From NCBI RefSeq assembly GCF_000513935.1, contig NZ_AZUY01000035.1, positions 1 through 64,000 of the forward strand: a stretch of 64,000 bases of DNA, given 5' to 3'. Positions 1 through 10,945 of the stretch are shown here, piece after piece. Below the pieces are notes generated by a model. The model was not told where the DNA came from. It made no database searches and worked only from the letters and a program-made list of their open reading frames with translations. This stretch comes from Mesorhizobium sp. WSM3626 (GTDB taxonomy: Bacteria; Pseudomonadota; Alphaproteobacteria; Rhizobiales; Rhizobiaceae). Every line of letters starts with the position of its first letter. Within the stretch, counting starts at the first letter, position 1. Position numbers and translations under genes: made by a program.

Positions 1-2009
<2,009 letters not shown>

Positions 2010-2076
2010 TCAATTCACGGGAACACAGCCCACCGGCCTGGCCGGCGAGCGCTGGGGACAAGGGGCTTGAGACGCG

Positions 2077-2394
2077 TCACCTTCCGAACGACCCGACGGC
2101 GCCGTCGGGACGTTCTACGGCTGGGGTCTCGACACGAAGGAAGCTGGCGGCCTGGAAATTCCCGCCATCATCAAACGTTCCAATGGCAAGTGAGCCGGCG
2201 GTGCTCGGGACCTTGACGGTGAGAGCGACGGCGAGGCTTCGCTTGACGGCTTTGGGCAGAATGACCTGACCGACGATCGCGCTCTTGGCCGTGTCCAGAA
2301 TGAAATACGTTGCATTTTCGGTCGTGTCGCCGATCGGCAAAACACCCCGAACAGTGACTTCCATGACCGCAAATCCTGCTGTGTAGCTCATCAT
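2077..2394 (-). CDS. 105-residue protein of unknown function upstream of the collagen-like gene
   Basis: I do not recognise a family. The start at 2394 is supported by a strong ribosome site (GAGGAGG, 3-4 bases before ATG), and the gene ends 92 bp before the DUF4347/collagen-like gene on the same strand, so the two are probably co-transcribed. The protein has no signal peptide or membrane segment. It looks like a compact beta-rich domain with alternating hydrophobic residues (VEVTVRGVLPIGD-like opening, LAVALTVKVP in the middle). The C terminus is charged and Pro-rich. Overlapping frames in the same stretch lack ribosome sites. The function is open; an accessory or regulatory partner of the collagen-like protein is a guess from position only. 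Confidence 0.65.
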   Translation of the reverse strand: MMSYTAGFAVMEVTVRGVLPIGDTTENATYFILDTAKSAIVGQVILPKAVKRSLAVALTVKVPSTAGSLAIGTFDDGGNFQAASFLRVETPAVERPDGAVGSFGR

Positions 2395-3524
2395 GTCCTC
2401 CTCGTCGCCGCGGCCATGCCGCGGCTTCCTCTTGTTTCGTATCCTTAGATTTCAACTGCTGATTTCAATCGCCGCCGAGCCCAGATAACTCGCGCGCATC
2501 GGCGGATCGACAAAGTCTGGACCCACGGTGGCTGCAGCTCCGCAAGCCAACCGGCGACGCGCAGGGTGACGAGACCGGAGCGCAAGACTTGACGGCGTCT
2601 TCGCGCCGCTCGATCGAACGTCTTCAATGAGGTGGGTGTGAAGTTCGCTGGCATGCTGCGATCCACGGGGCGCAGAGGAAAACCCGTCAATCTCGGGACA
2701 ATCCCGGCTAGCGGCCCGGTGCGGATAATTGGGGGACCGATCGAAGCCGAACCCGCGTCGCGAGCGCATCGTTTCGTACTTGGTATCACGCCAACCACAG
2801 CCAACTCCCGTGACGCACGTGTCGATTTCTCGACGACGACTTGCGAGGGAACCGACTACTCGCGAAGGAATATCAGGTTAGGAAAACGCTGGCCTTGAGT
2901 TCAAGGCGGTACGACGTCTTCTCCAGCACGCCAACAAACGCCCCATGCGCCCTAACGCACGAAGTGACTTGGCCCTGCGCGCCCTCACGCACAAAGTAAT
3001 TTGCTCCAGATACTCTCCTGGCCTTGCAGACTGCGCAGCCGACAGGCCCTCTGCCCGGTCCGCGGCTACCTTCCCATGCACAAGACATTAGTAAAATCTA
3101 AAATTAGCAACTTGTAAATAACCAAGTTAACAATTTATTAATTGTTGAGGACAGCAACTACTTTTCGGTCGAGATCGAAATGGCGCGCATGGCCCAAACG
3201 CCTTGAAAAACCGAGGCTTAAAGACGTCCCCTTGGCTCGCGTCGAACCCTCGACGTCGCGGAGGAATTTGTGCGTCAGCGATTGGACCGACGGGAACGTT
3301 TGTTCGCACCCCCCGGTCCGAGGGTGAACACGAGCTCCCTTGCTGTGACGGAAACCGCTGGCTAACAATGGATAGGGTTGAGATGCTGAACAGGAAGGGG
3401 CGATCGATCTCTGCAACAAACGCCATGCAAATGGCCGAGGCCGCGCGGAATGTGTTTTGCGAACTGTCGCCCTTCAACAATTTCGAGCAGCGTGTAACGA
3501 GCGCCGCTCTGCCGAGGGATTAGC
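2395..3524. other. Long intergenic region between the collagen-like gene pair and the glycosyltransferase
   Basis: About 1.1 kb separates the two divergent units. The open frames here have no ribosome sites, no recognisable domains and skewed composition, and I regard them as chance. The stretch from about 3085 to 3150 is clearly AT-rich against its surroundings and carries two adjacent inverted repeats. It is the best candidate for a promoter or regulatory zone. Nothing else could be identified. Confidence 0.5.
3110..3146. promoter_or_regulatory. Two adjacent inverted repeats in an AT-rich patch
   Basis: ACTTG at 3110-3114 pairs with CAAGT at 3123-3127. AACAATT at 3129-3135 pairs perfectly with AATTGTT at 3140-3146 around a TATT loop. 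The patch sits in the middle of the divergent intergenic region. It could be an operator, a binding site for an AT-preferring silencer such as MucR, or a weak terminator; the sequence does not decide. Confidence 0.4.
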
Positions 3525-6329
3525 ATGAGCACCATCGGCCTATGCATGATCGTCAAGAACGAGGCACAGGTCATCCTGCAATGCCTCGCCAGCGCGCTTC
3601 CTCTCGTTGACTATGTGCTCGTCGTCGACACAGGTTCCGGGGATGGCACGCAGGATCTCATCCGTGCCTTCCTGACGACGCACAATGTCAAGGGCGCAGT
3701 CATCGACGAGCCCTGGCGGGACTTCGCGTACAACCGGACCTTTGCCCTTGACCGGCTGCGTGAAGTCGAGACTGTCGACTACGCCATGATCATCGACGCG
3801 GATGATTTTGTGGTCCAAGACCCCGGCTTCGATCCGATCGAGTTCAAGTCGAGGATGGAACACGATCTATACGACATCGAGGTGTCCCATGGTGGCATTT
3901 CGTTTTATCGCCCGCAGATCTGCCGCAACCGGCTGCCGTTCTCTTTCAAGGGCGTGCTGCACGAATATCTCGAGGCCCCTCCTGGCAATCTCACACGCGA
4001 GACCGCCAAGGGGTTTCGCGTGGCGACGGGGCGTGGCGGAGCACGCAGCCAAAACCCGCGAAAGTACCAAGACGACGCGGCTGTTCTTGAAAATGCGCTT
4101 GCGACGGAGACCGACCCCTTCCTTGTTTCGCGATACACTTTCTATTTGGCGCAGAGCTACAGGGATTGCGGTGAACGTGAAAAATCTCTGGCGAACTATC
4201 TGAAGCGTGCCGAGCTGGGTTTCTGGGACGAGGAGGTCTACGTTAGCCTGCTCGAGGCGGGCAATCTCATGGCGGCGCTGGCACGGCCATTCGACGAGGT
4301 CGTTGCCGTCTTTGAGCGTGCGACGCAGGTCGTTCCCACCCGCGCGGAGGCTCTTCACGCCGCGAGCCTCTATTGCCGCAACCAGGGTCGGAATGCGGAA
4401 GGAATGGAATTTGCGCGTCGAGGGCTCGACCTTATCCAACCCGCCGGGCTTTTCGTGCAGCCCTGGGTCTACGATTACGGAGTGCTCGACGAGTTTGCTG
4501 TCAATGCCTACTGGACAGGCGCTTACCGGGAATCGCTCGATGCCTGCCTGAAATTGCTCGCCACTGAAAAATTGCCTGCGCAAATGGCGAAGCGTGTGCT
4601 GGCCAACGCGCGTTTCGCCACCGACAAACTTCCGTTCCACGAGGCGCCGAAACTTGGGGCGTTCGGAGCCGAGAGCTTGATCGATCAGCACAAGCTTGTG
4701 CGGCAGCGTTCGTTGCGGTCGCGCATGAAAGGCACGCCACGCATCCTCATAGCAATCTTGGCAAAGCAGAAGGAGCCGGCACTGCCGCTTTACCTTGAGT
4801 GCATCGAGGCGCTCGACTACCCGAAGGCGTCGATCGTCCTCTACATCAGGACGAACAACAACACCGACAGGACCGAGCACATATTGCGCGAATGGGTAGA
4901 GCGTGTTGGCCACCTCTATGCGGCGGTTGAGTTCGATGCCTCAGACGTGGCCGATCGTGTGGAGCAGTTTGGCGAGCACGAATGGAACGAGACGCGCTTC
5001 AGGGTGCTCGGCCGAATCCGCAACATAAGCTTGCGGAAAACTCTCCAGCACGGCTGCGATTTCTATTTCGTTGTCGACGTCGACAATTTCGTGCGGCCGG
5101 CCACGCTGCGGGAACTTGTCGCGCTCGACTTGCCAATCGTCGCTCCCCTGCTTCGCTCCATCTCGCCCGGCCAATACTATTCGAACTACCACGCCGAGAT
5201 CGATGCGAACGGCTATTATGTGCAGTGCGATCAATATGGCTGGGTGCTCAACCGCCATGTGCGCGGCATTATCGAGATGCCGCTCGTGCACTGCACCTAT
5301 CTCGTCCGCGCCGACGTGCTGACCGAGCTGACATATGAGGACGCCACATCGCGGTATGAGTACGTCATCTTTGCCGACAGCGCCAGGAAGGCCGGCATCG
5401 TCCAGTATATGGATAATCGACAGGTCTATGGCTACATCACCTTTGGCGACGGCCAATACCATGTGAGTGACGGGATCGAGCGCGCTCGAGCGCTGTTGCA
5501 CGGTGCGGGCGATACCCCCGCATTCACTGCCGCCCCGCCCTCTGTCTCCGGGACGATGCCAGCCCGGCCTGTCGAGCCTACGGGTTCGCCGAAAATTCAC
5601 CTGATAAATCTCGACCGCAGCGTCGAGCGCTGGAGCAGGTATCAAAGCAACAACTGGCATCTGATGCACAATACGGTTCGCGTATCGGCCGTTGACGGCA
5701 CTTCTCTCGACAGGGGGGCGCTCGTCGAGGAAGGGCTGATTACCAGTGATTGTCCGTATCCCCCGGGCACGCTGGGATGCGCTCTATCGCATATCAACTT
5801 GTGGAAGCTGTCAGATACAGAAAACAAAACGATAACTATTTTTGAAGACGATGCTCGATCGTCATTTCGATTTATTGATGAATCAACCAATATTATCTCT
5901 AATGCGCCAAATAATTGGGACATTATACAGTGGGGCTATCTTACAGATCCATTTTTTCTATGGCTGGATTTTGGTTTCTCGAAGGCCAAGCTGGATTTCT
6001 ACGATCGCCGATATACCAATAGAACTGCCTTGTTTCAGTCCGAGAAATTCGCCAGATCCCTCATCAAGGTCGAGCATTCATTTGGGCTTCAGGCCTACAC
6101 AATCACACCAAGAGGCGCGCGGATACTTCTGGAAAAGTGTCTACCGCTACGAAGCAGACTTATCCCATTTCCCGGAACTGCCGTCGTCCTCAACGACACG
6201 GGTATCGACTGCGCGATGTGTGCAGCATATGGTTCGATGCAAGCTTTCCTTTGCATCCCACCACTCGTTGTCCATGATGACGACGAGGCGTCAGACCGGA
6301 CAGACGCAGATCACCGAGAACTGAGCTAG
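3525..6329 (+). CDS. Three-domain glycosyltransferase: GT2, helical linker, collagen galactosyltransferase-like domain, GT25 domain
   Basis: The protein has 934 residues with GAGG upstream of the ATG. Residues 1-125 form a GT2-type domain (CMIVKNEA, VDTGSGDGT, IIDADD at 89-94). Residues about 190-400 are helical and TPR-like. Residues 405-645 resemble the N-terminal domain of animal procollagen galactosyltransferase (COLGALT/GLT25D): ILIAILAK, DYPK, HILREW, VVDVDN at 516-521, VAPLL, YYSNY, MPLVHCTYLV, VYGYI in the same order. Residues 690-915 are a GT25 domain (LINLDRS, AVDG, LGCALSH, IFEDDA at 772-777). In the animal enzyme these two domains occur together in this order and add galactose to collagen hydroxylysine. 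The repeats of the nearby collagen-like protein lack lysine, so Thr would be the likely acceptor; this is an inference. The part coding for the GT25 domain is more AT-rich than the rest. Confidence 0.9.
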   Translation: MSTIGLCMIVKNEAQVILQCLASALPLVDYVLVVDTGSGDGTQDLIRAFLTTHNVKGAVIDEPWRDFAYNRTFALDRLREVETVDYAMIIDADDFVVQDPGFDPIEFKSRMEHDLYDIEVSHGGISFYRPQICRNRLPFSFKGVLHEYLEAPPGNLTRETAKGFRVATGRGGARSQNPRKYQDDAAVLENALATETDPFLVSRYTFYLAQSYRDCGEREKSLANYLKRAELGFWDEEVYVSLLEAGNLMAALARPFDEVVAVFERATQVVPTRAEALHAASLYCRNQGRNAEGMEFARRGLDLIQPAGLFVQPWVYDYGVLDEFAVNAYWTGAYRESLDACLKLLATEKLPAQMAKRVLANARFATDKLPFHEAPKLGAFGAESLIDQHKLVRQRSLRSRMKGTPRILIAILAKQKEPALPLYLECIEALDYPKASIVLYIRTNNNTDRTEHILREWVERVGHLYAAVEFDASDVADRVEQFGEHEWNETRFRVLGRIRNISLRKTLQHGCDFYFVVDVDNFVRPATLRELVALDLPIVAPLLRSISPGQYYSNYHAEIDANGYYVQCDQYGWVLNRHVRGIIEMPLVHCTYLVRADVLTELTYEDATSRYEYVIFADSARKAGIVQYMDNRQVYGYITFGDGQYHVSDGIERARALLHGAGDTPAFTAAPPSVSGTMPARPVEPTGSPKIHLINLDRSVERWSRYQSNNWHLMHNTVRVSAVDGTSLDRGALVEEGLITSDCPYPPGTLGCALSHINLWKLSDTENKTITIFEDDARSSFRFIDESTNIISNAPNNWDIIQWGYLTDPFFLWLDFGFSKAKLDFYDRRYTNRTALFQSEKFARSLIKVEHSFGLQAYTITPRGARILLEKCLPLRSRLIPFPGTAVVLNDTGIDCAMCAAYGSMQAFLCIPPLVVHDDDEASDRTDADHRELS

Positions 6330-6524
6330 CTAGTCATTTGGAAGCACAACGGACCGCCATAGCCCGACACGCAAGTTCCTGACAAAGCCCGCCTCTCGAT
6401 GCTGTCGCACGCCAATGTCGACGCGACGAGTCAGATTCGATCAGGTGCTAAGGCCGGCGAAAGCCAGAACCTTCGCAGGCAGGCATCGGTAGCAGGTAAG
6501 ATACCAATCCCCCGGGAGAACGGC

Positions 6525-7961
6525 GTGAATATAGCAGGTCACATCACTCTTCTCGTTCATCCAGGGATGGTGAAGGTGCTCGCAAGCCTGATTCAAATGC
6601 TCGCCGAAGGGCTGCGTGAGATTTCCATCGAAACTGATATCGCCCATGAATTGCCGCAGGGATTCGACGGGCAGGCAATCGTACTTGGTGCTAACCTGTA
6701 CGGGGAGGCCAGCCTAGCCAATTTGCCAATTAATTCTATCATATTTAATGTTGAAAATCACACATCGAGCTGGATGTCGAACGAATACACAAATATACTT
6801 CGTCGATTTCCGGTGTGGGATTATAGCAGTAGCAATTCTCTATTTTTATCTGGGATAATAAGTCGAGACGTATATTATATACGTCCGTTCTATGTTCCAT
6901 ACCTTTTACGAATCGTTGATACAATCGACGATATAGACGTTCTATTCTACGGCTCTTTCAATGAAAGACGATCTAAAATACTTGATGAAATGCGCGGGCG
7001 TGGGCTACGTGTCGAAGCAGTGTACAACGTATTCGGCGACCGGCTTGACGGCCTAATCGCGCGATCAAAAGTGGTACTTAATTTGCACTTCTATGATAGT
7101 GGACAGCTTGAAATTATTCGTATTTTCGATCTGCTGGCGAACAAGCGCGTTGTAGTGAGCGAAGTAAACGCGGGTGAACAGGTGGATGCCGATTTGGCCG
7201 GCGCCTTTGTTGCAGCCACTTACGAGAACCTCGTCGATGTAACTGAGGCGCTAGTTAACGACCCAGTTCGACGTCATAAAGTAGCAGCAGCGGGCTTCGA
7301 GGCATTTAGTCAACGCAGCGCCAAAAAAATACTTCCTGAAGCACTGGCCTGGAGTAGTTTACCACGCCTTCCGGGGGATATGGCGATCGGCAGTGGCAAG
7401 ATGTATGATCCACACTTGCTCAATATCGATATTAGCGGCCAATGGAATCCTGATATTGTCGCCGATGTATCAGATCCGGACCTATTGACCCGCGAATTTA
7501 GATCAGCGCGTTTTGGTGCGGTTCGCCTCAAGCCTGAGCTGTTTGTAAGTATAACTGCTTCAAACGTTCTACAGAATATCTCGGGCCTTGTTTTTGCTAT
7601 GACGAACTGCTTGGATTTATTAACTTACGGCGGCGTGCTTAAGATAACTGTGCCATACGATCTATCGTATGGCGCATGGCAAGATCCTGCCCATGTGCAC
7701 GCCTTTAATGAACGGAGTTGGCTCTACTATTGTGACTGGTACTGGTATCTGGGATGGACCCAAGCTCGATTCGAATTGATTGAGCTGACCTTTCACTACA
7801 GTTCCTTTGGCCGCGAACTGGCAGCACGGGGTGTATCACATGACGAGATTTTGCGCGGCCCGCGGGCGGTAGACGAGATGCACGTGGTGCTGCGCAAGCG
7901 ACAACTAACCGAGGCTGAGCGTGCCCATGGGCGCCAAATGAGGGGCGATGGGCGTGCGTGA
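6525..7961 (+). CDS. Glycosyltransferase fused to a C-terminal methyltransferase-like domain
   Basis: I chose GTG 6525 because GGGAGAA lies just ahead of it; an ATG at 6399 in the same frame would add 42 poorly structured residues and has no ribosome site. The N-terminal 270 residues resemble GT-B type glycosyltransferases of the CgeB/GT1-like group (VFYGSFNERR-type segment, LNLHFYDSGQLEIIRIFDLLA, a late donor-site motif). From about residue 295 of the chosen protein a second domain follows that resembles the C-terminal half of a class I SAM methyltransferase (VLQNISGL, GGVLKITVPYDLS, DPAHVHAFNE, YCDWYWYLGW). The usual glycine-rich SAM loop is not obvious in it, so this half may be degenerate. 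AT content is higher than in flanking catabolic genes, which suggests horizontal acquisition. The gene follows the three-domain transferase by 195 bp and is probably co-transcribed. Confidence 0.7.
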   Translation: MNIAGHITLLVHPGMVKVLASLIQMLAEGLREISIETDIAHELPQGFDGQAIVLGANLYGEASLANLPINSIIFNVENHTSSWMSNEYTNILRRFPVWDYSSSNSLFLSGIISRDVYYIRPFYVPYLLRIVDTIDDIDVLFYGSFNERRSKILDEMRGRGLRVEAVYNVFGDRLDGLIARSKVVLNLHFYDSGQLEIIRIFDLLANKRVVVSEVNAGEQVDADLAGAFVAATYENLVDVTEALVNDPVRRHKVAAAGFEAFSQRSAKKILPEALAWSSLPRLPGDMAIGSGKMYDPHLLNIDISGQWNPDIVADVSDPDLLTREFRSARFGAVRLKPELFVSITASNVLQNISGLVFAMTNCLDLLTYGGVLKITVPYDLSYGAWQDPAHVHAFNERSWLYYCDWYWYLGWTQARFELIELTFHYSSFGRELAARGVSHDEILRGPRAVDEMHVVLRKRQLTEAERAHGRQMRGDGRA

Positions 7962-8032
7962 AATTCGACGCAAGCTGCTTGCTTCTCGAATTTGGCTGCT
8001 GTGATGACCCTTTCTTAAGAAGGAGACGAACG

Positions 8033-8821
8033 TTGAATGACAGTGATGATTTCTTGACCGCCGCAATGAAAATGCGAAATAGATACCTTAATGTTCTGGA
8101 AGCATCGCTGACCGGAACCTTATATGGCGACGCGCCCATTGATCCGTGGACGGGTGGGGAATACGACCCGAACAGGCGGGCTCTTGGGCGGGATTGGCCA
8201 GGACTGGCGCAAACCATGATTGGCTCAGCAAGGATGCGAAATCTGCGGCATTTATGCGAAACTGTGATCTTAAATGATGTTCCTGGCGACTTCATCGAGA
8301 CCGGAGTTTGGCGCGGCGGGGCATGTATTTTTATGAGAGGCATTCTTGCCTCATACGCCGATACTCGACGTCGGGTCTTTGTCGCTGATAGTTTCGCGGG
8401 CCTTCCTCCCCCCAGCCCGGAAATCTATACGGCGGACGCTGGGGACACCCACCACACGCATACCCAACTGGCGATTTCCCGGAAGGATGTAGAAGAAAAT
8501 TTCCGCAGATATGACTTGCTTGACGAGCAAGTTGTCTTCCTTGAAGGCTGGTTCAAGGACACACTCCCTCATGCTCCAATACAAAAATTGGCGATTCTCA
8601 GGCTCGACGGAGACATGTATGAATCAACGATTCAAGCTCTCGACGCACTTTATCGCAAGCTATCGTATGGTGGATTTGTAGTCGTTGACGACTACTTTCT
8701 CGCTCCATGCGCTCAAGCTGTAAATGAATTCCGGGCTAGAGAGGGTATTACCTCGCCATTAATTCCAATCGATGGCTGTGCGGTGTGGTGGAAGGTTTCC
8801 GAGGTGGCAAATCACGATTGA
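8033..8821 (+). CDS. TylF/MycF-type O-methyltransferase
   Basis: This is a member of the macrocin O-methyltransferase (TylF) family, which methylates sugar hydroxyls with SAM. The start is set at TTG 8033 because AAGGAG lies 7 bases upstream; an in-frame ATG at 7958 overlaps the previous gene and has no good ribosome site. The protein is about 262 residues, the usual size. Family motifs are present: GDFIETGVWRGGA (SAM loop), VFVADSFAGLP, VVFLEGWFKDTLP, LRLDGDMYEST with metal-binding acidic residues, and VVVDDY. In surface glycan loci such enzymes make O-methylated sugars. Placed between the glycosyltransferase fusion and another methyltransferase, it probably decorates the same glycan. Confidence 0.85.
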   Translation: MNDSDDFLTAAMKMRNRYLNVLEASLTGTLYGDAPIDPWTGGEYDPNRRALGRDWPGLAQTMIGSARMRNLRHLCETVILNDVPGDFIETGVWRGGACIFMRGILASYADTRRRVFVADSFAGLPPPSPEIYTADAGDTHHTHTQLAISRKDVEENFRRYDLLDEQVVFLEGWFKDTLPHAPIQKLAILRLDGDMYESTIQALDALYRKLSYGGFVVVDDYFLAPCAQAVNEFRAREGITSPLIPIDGCAVWWKVSEVANHD

Positions 8822-8863
8822 CGAGATTCTTGATCGGGCGAAGCCTGCAATGAGGTGCATTCG

Positions 8864-9475
8864 ATGACGCAAAGCACACCCGATGATTCCCGCGAAGCCT
8901 TCGCGCGCATTTACCAAAGCAATGAGTGGGGCTCCGCGGAATCGCGCTCCGGACTCGGTTCAACGCACGCGACGACGCATCGCGTGCGAACTGTATTGCC
9001 GATGCTTTTGCGCGCACTGGATGTGAAGTCCATGCTCGATGCGCCCTGCGGCGACTTCAATTGGATGCGCTTCGTCGACTTGGGCAAAACGCACTACATC
9101 GGTTGCGATATCGTTCCGGAAGTCGTCGAAACAAATCGCATGCGATACGCGGATCGCGAATTCCTCGTGCTCGATCTGGTCGCCGAACCACTGCCGAACG
9201 TCGACCTCATTTTTTCACGCGACTGTCTGCAACATCTGACCGAGCCCGATATCTGGCGCGCGCTGCGCAACTTCAAGAAGTGCGGCGCTCGCTGGCTGTT
9301 CACCTCAAGCCATTCGACCTCGGCACAGGACATTGCGCCGGAAACGGGCGGATTCGGATTTCTCAACTTACAGCAACCGCCATTCTCATTGCCGCTGCCA
9401 CTCCTGATCATGCCGGAAGAACACTACGCATCGAAGGCGATGTGTCTGTGGGACATGACGCAAATCGGTGCATGA
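8864..9475 (+). CDS. Class I SAM-dependent methyltransferase
   Basis: The start is the ATG at 8864, with GAGG about 8 bases before it. An in-frame GTG at 8855 is less likely. The 203-residue protein has a Rossmann SAM-binding fold: MLDAPCGDFNWM (motif I), YIGCDIVPEVV (acidic residue that binds the ribose), LIFSRDCLQHL (motif IV-like), RWLFTSSHST. It resembles small methyltransferases of surface polysaccharide gene clusters. The substrate cannot be read from the sequence; position suggests the glycan made by the upstream transferases. It is the last gene of this plus-strand group. Confidence 0.8.
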   Translation: MTQSTPDDSREAFARIYQSNEWGSAESRSGLGSTHATTHRVRTVLPMLLRALDVKSMLDAPCGDFNWMRFVDLGKTHYIGCDIVPEVVETNRMRYADREFLVLDLVAEPLPNVDLIFSRDCLQHLTEPDIWRALRNFKKCGARWLFTSSHSTSAQDIAPETGGFGFLNLQQPPFSLPLPLLIMPEEHYASKAMCLWDMTQIGA

Positions 9476-9614
9476 GAAAACCCAGTGCCATTACCAAACC
9501 AATTCAGATGCTTGCCGCCGCTGCGAGGCAACTAGCAACTCATACACCGCCTTAAGCGTTGTTCTATGGTTGTGGAGTTGCGCTACGCCCTGCGATAGGG
9601 CCGAGAAGTAGTTG

Positions 9615-9642
9615 TTGTCCAACGGAAAAGTTTGTTGGACAA
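9615..9642. promoter_or_regulatory. Perfect 9-bp inverted repeat upstream of the metallopeptidase gene
   Basis: TTGTCCAAC (9615-9623) and GTTGGACAA (9634-9642) are exact reverse complements separated by 10 bp, and end 35 bp before the start codon at 9678. The geometry suits a dimeric repressor. No T-run follows, so it is less likely to be a terminator. The cognate regulator is not known. Confidence 0.5.
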
Positions 9643-9677
9643 ATAATGAAGCGCATCATCCTAGGAGAAGGTTCCCG

Positions 9678-10646
9678 ATGACGCTCCGGCCATACCTCGA
9701 TATGTATGTTTGGACCAAGGAGCATCAGCTGACGAACAGGCGACAGTTTGGCATACTAGCTGCCGTCTCACTGGCTACCAGCTTGGCTACGCTGTTGAGT
9801 CATTCGCGGAAAGGCTACGCAGCCATGTCTCCCAAATCTGCCAAGGCCCGCCCATCGCCAACCCTCCTCACCGCGCCTATCGAGCTCGCCGGCGACTGGG
9901 GCCGCATGCTTGAGGGCGCGGCTGATCAGGTCGTCGAGCGCATGCGGCATGCATGCCTTGACGGTATACGCCTGCTCTCCGACCGCCAGCCGACGCGGCT
10001 GCGTGTCGACGAGCACACTTCCGGTACGCCGGCCGTCTGGCTGCATCCGGACGGCAGCAGCATGGCCTGGATCATTGTCGACATCGGTGAGCGCGACTGG
10101 TCGAAGCTTGCCTACCAGTTCGGGCACGAGCTCGGCCACGTCATCGCCAACAGCTGGCAGGCCGACGCCAAGCCGGCGCCGCCCTGCCAGTGGCTCGAGG
10201 AAGCGACGGTCGAGGCATTCTCTCTGCGCGGCCTGGGGCGCCTGGCGAAGAGTTGGAAAGAGAACCCGCCCTTCGCCGGCGACAACGCCTTCGGCGATGC
10301 CATCGCCCGGTATCGCCAGGACATTATCGACCGCTATGCGGCCCTCGCTGAAAGCCAGGGGCTCACGCGTGACGCCGCTGCGTGGTTCGCCGACCATCGC
10401 GGCGAAATCGAAATGCCCGCCCTCAATCCATTTGCCCAGGCGATGTCCATGACCATCCTCGCCGAATACGACCGCGCGCCGGGCTGCGTCGAGGCGCTGG
10501 GCGCACTCAACCGCTGGCCCGGCCGAACCAGTATTCCGATCGCCGAATATCTCCGACAATGGGAAAACAGCTGCAAGCAATTGCACGCCTCGCCGCAACT
10601 GCCGCGCCGCTTGCAGGACCTGTTGCGTACGCAGCGGTTCAAGTGA
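9678..10646 (+). CDS. Exported zinc metallopeptidase-like protein (HELGH motif)
   Basis: The start ATG at 9678 follows a strong AGGAGAAGG; a longer in-frame start at 9612 would overlap the inverted repeat. The 322-residue protein has a twin-arginine-like N terminus (NRRQFG followed by a hydrophobic stretch to about residue 42), suggesting Tat export. The zinc motif HExxH is at 150-154 in the context FGHELGHVIANSW, and a likely third ligand is a Glu in WLEEATVEAF (174-179), as in gluzincins. The family cannot be named with confidence. The C-terminal half is helical and has no further recognised domain. It stands alone between the glycan genes and a decayed LysR gene. The substrate is unknown. 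Confidence 0.65.
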   Translation: MTLRPYLDMYVWTKEHQLTNRRQFGILAAVSLATSLATLLSHSRKGYAAMSPKSAKARPSPTLLTAPIELAGDWGRMLEGAADQVVERMRHACLDGIRLLSDRQPTRLRVDEHTSGTPAVWLHPDGSSMAWIIVDIGERDWSKLAYQFGHELGHVIANSWQADAKPAPPCQWLEEATVEAFSLRGLGRLAKSWKENPPFAGDNAFGDAIARYRQDIIDRYAALAESQGLTRDAAAWFADHRGEIEMPALNPFAQAMSMTILAEYDRAPGCVEALGALNRWPGRTSIPIAEYLRQWENSCKQLHASPQLPRRLQDLLRTQRFK

Positions 10647-10945
10647 AAGTGAGCGCCATCGGTCCGGCCTCAGACCGGGTGTGTCATGTAACGCTAAAAG
10701 GACCGTTTCGCAGTCTTTCCCGCTACTCCCATTCGAGTGTTCTGAAGCATGCTAACGCGTTGATCCATAGAGGACATCCTTCCGCTGACGACAGAGAACC
10801 GTATCCGGATCCGTCGGAAATTCTCGCTCTTGAATTCAGAGCAGAATTTCGCCGATCCTCGATCTGATCGACTTCAAAAGACGGTCGGTCTATTTACTCG
10901 GAGTTCTCCGCATTACGGCAAGCGTCGCCGGCGACCCGTGGGGCG

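Noticed and set aside
2445..3480. Several open frames of 90-120 codons on both strands
   Set aside because: No ribosome sites, no recognisable domains, odd composition, mutual overlap.
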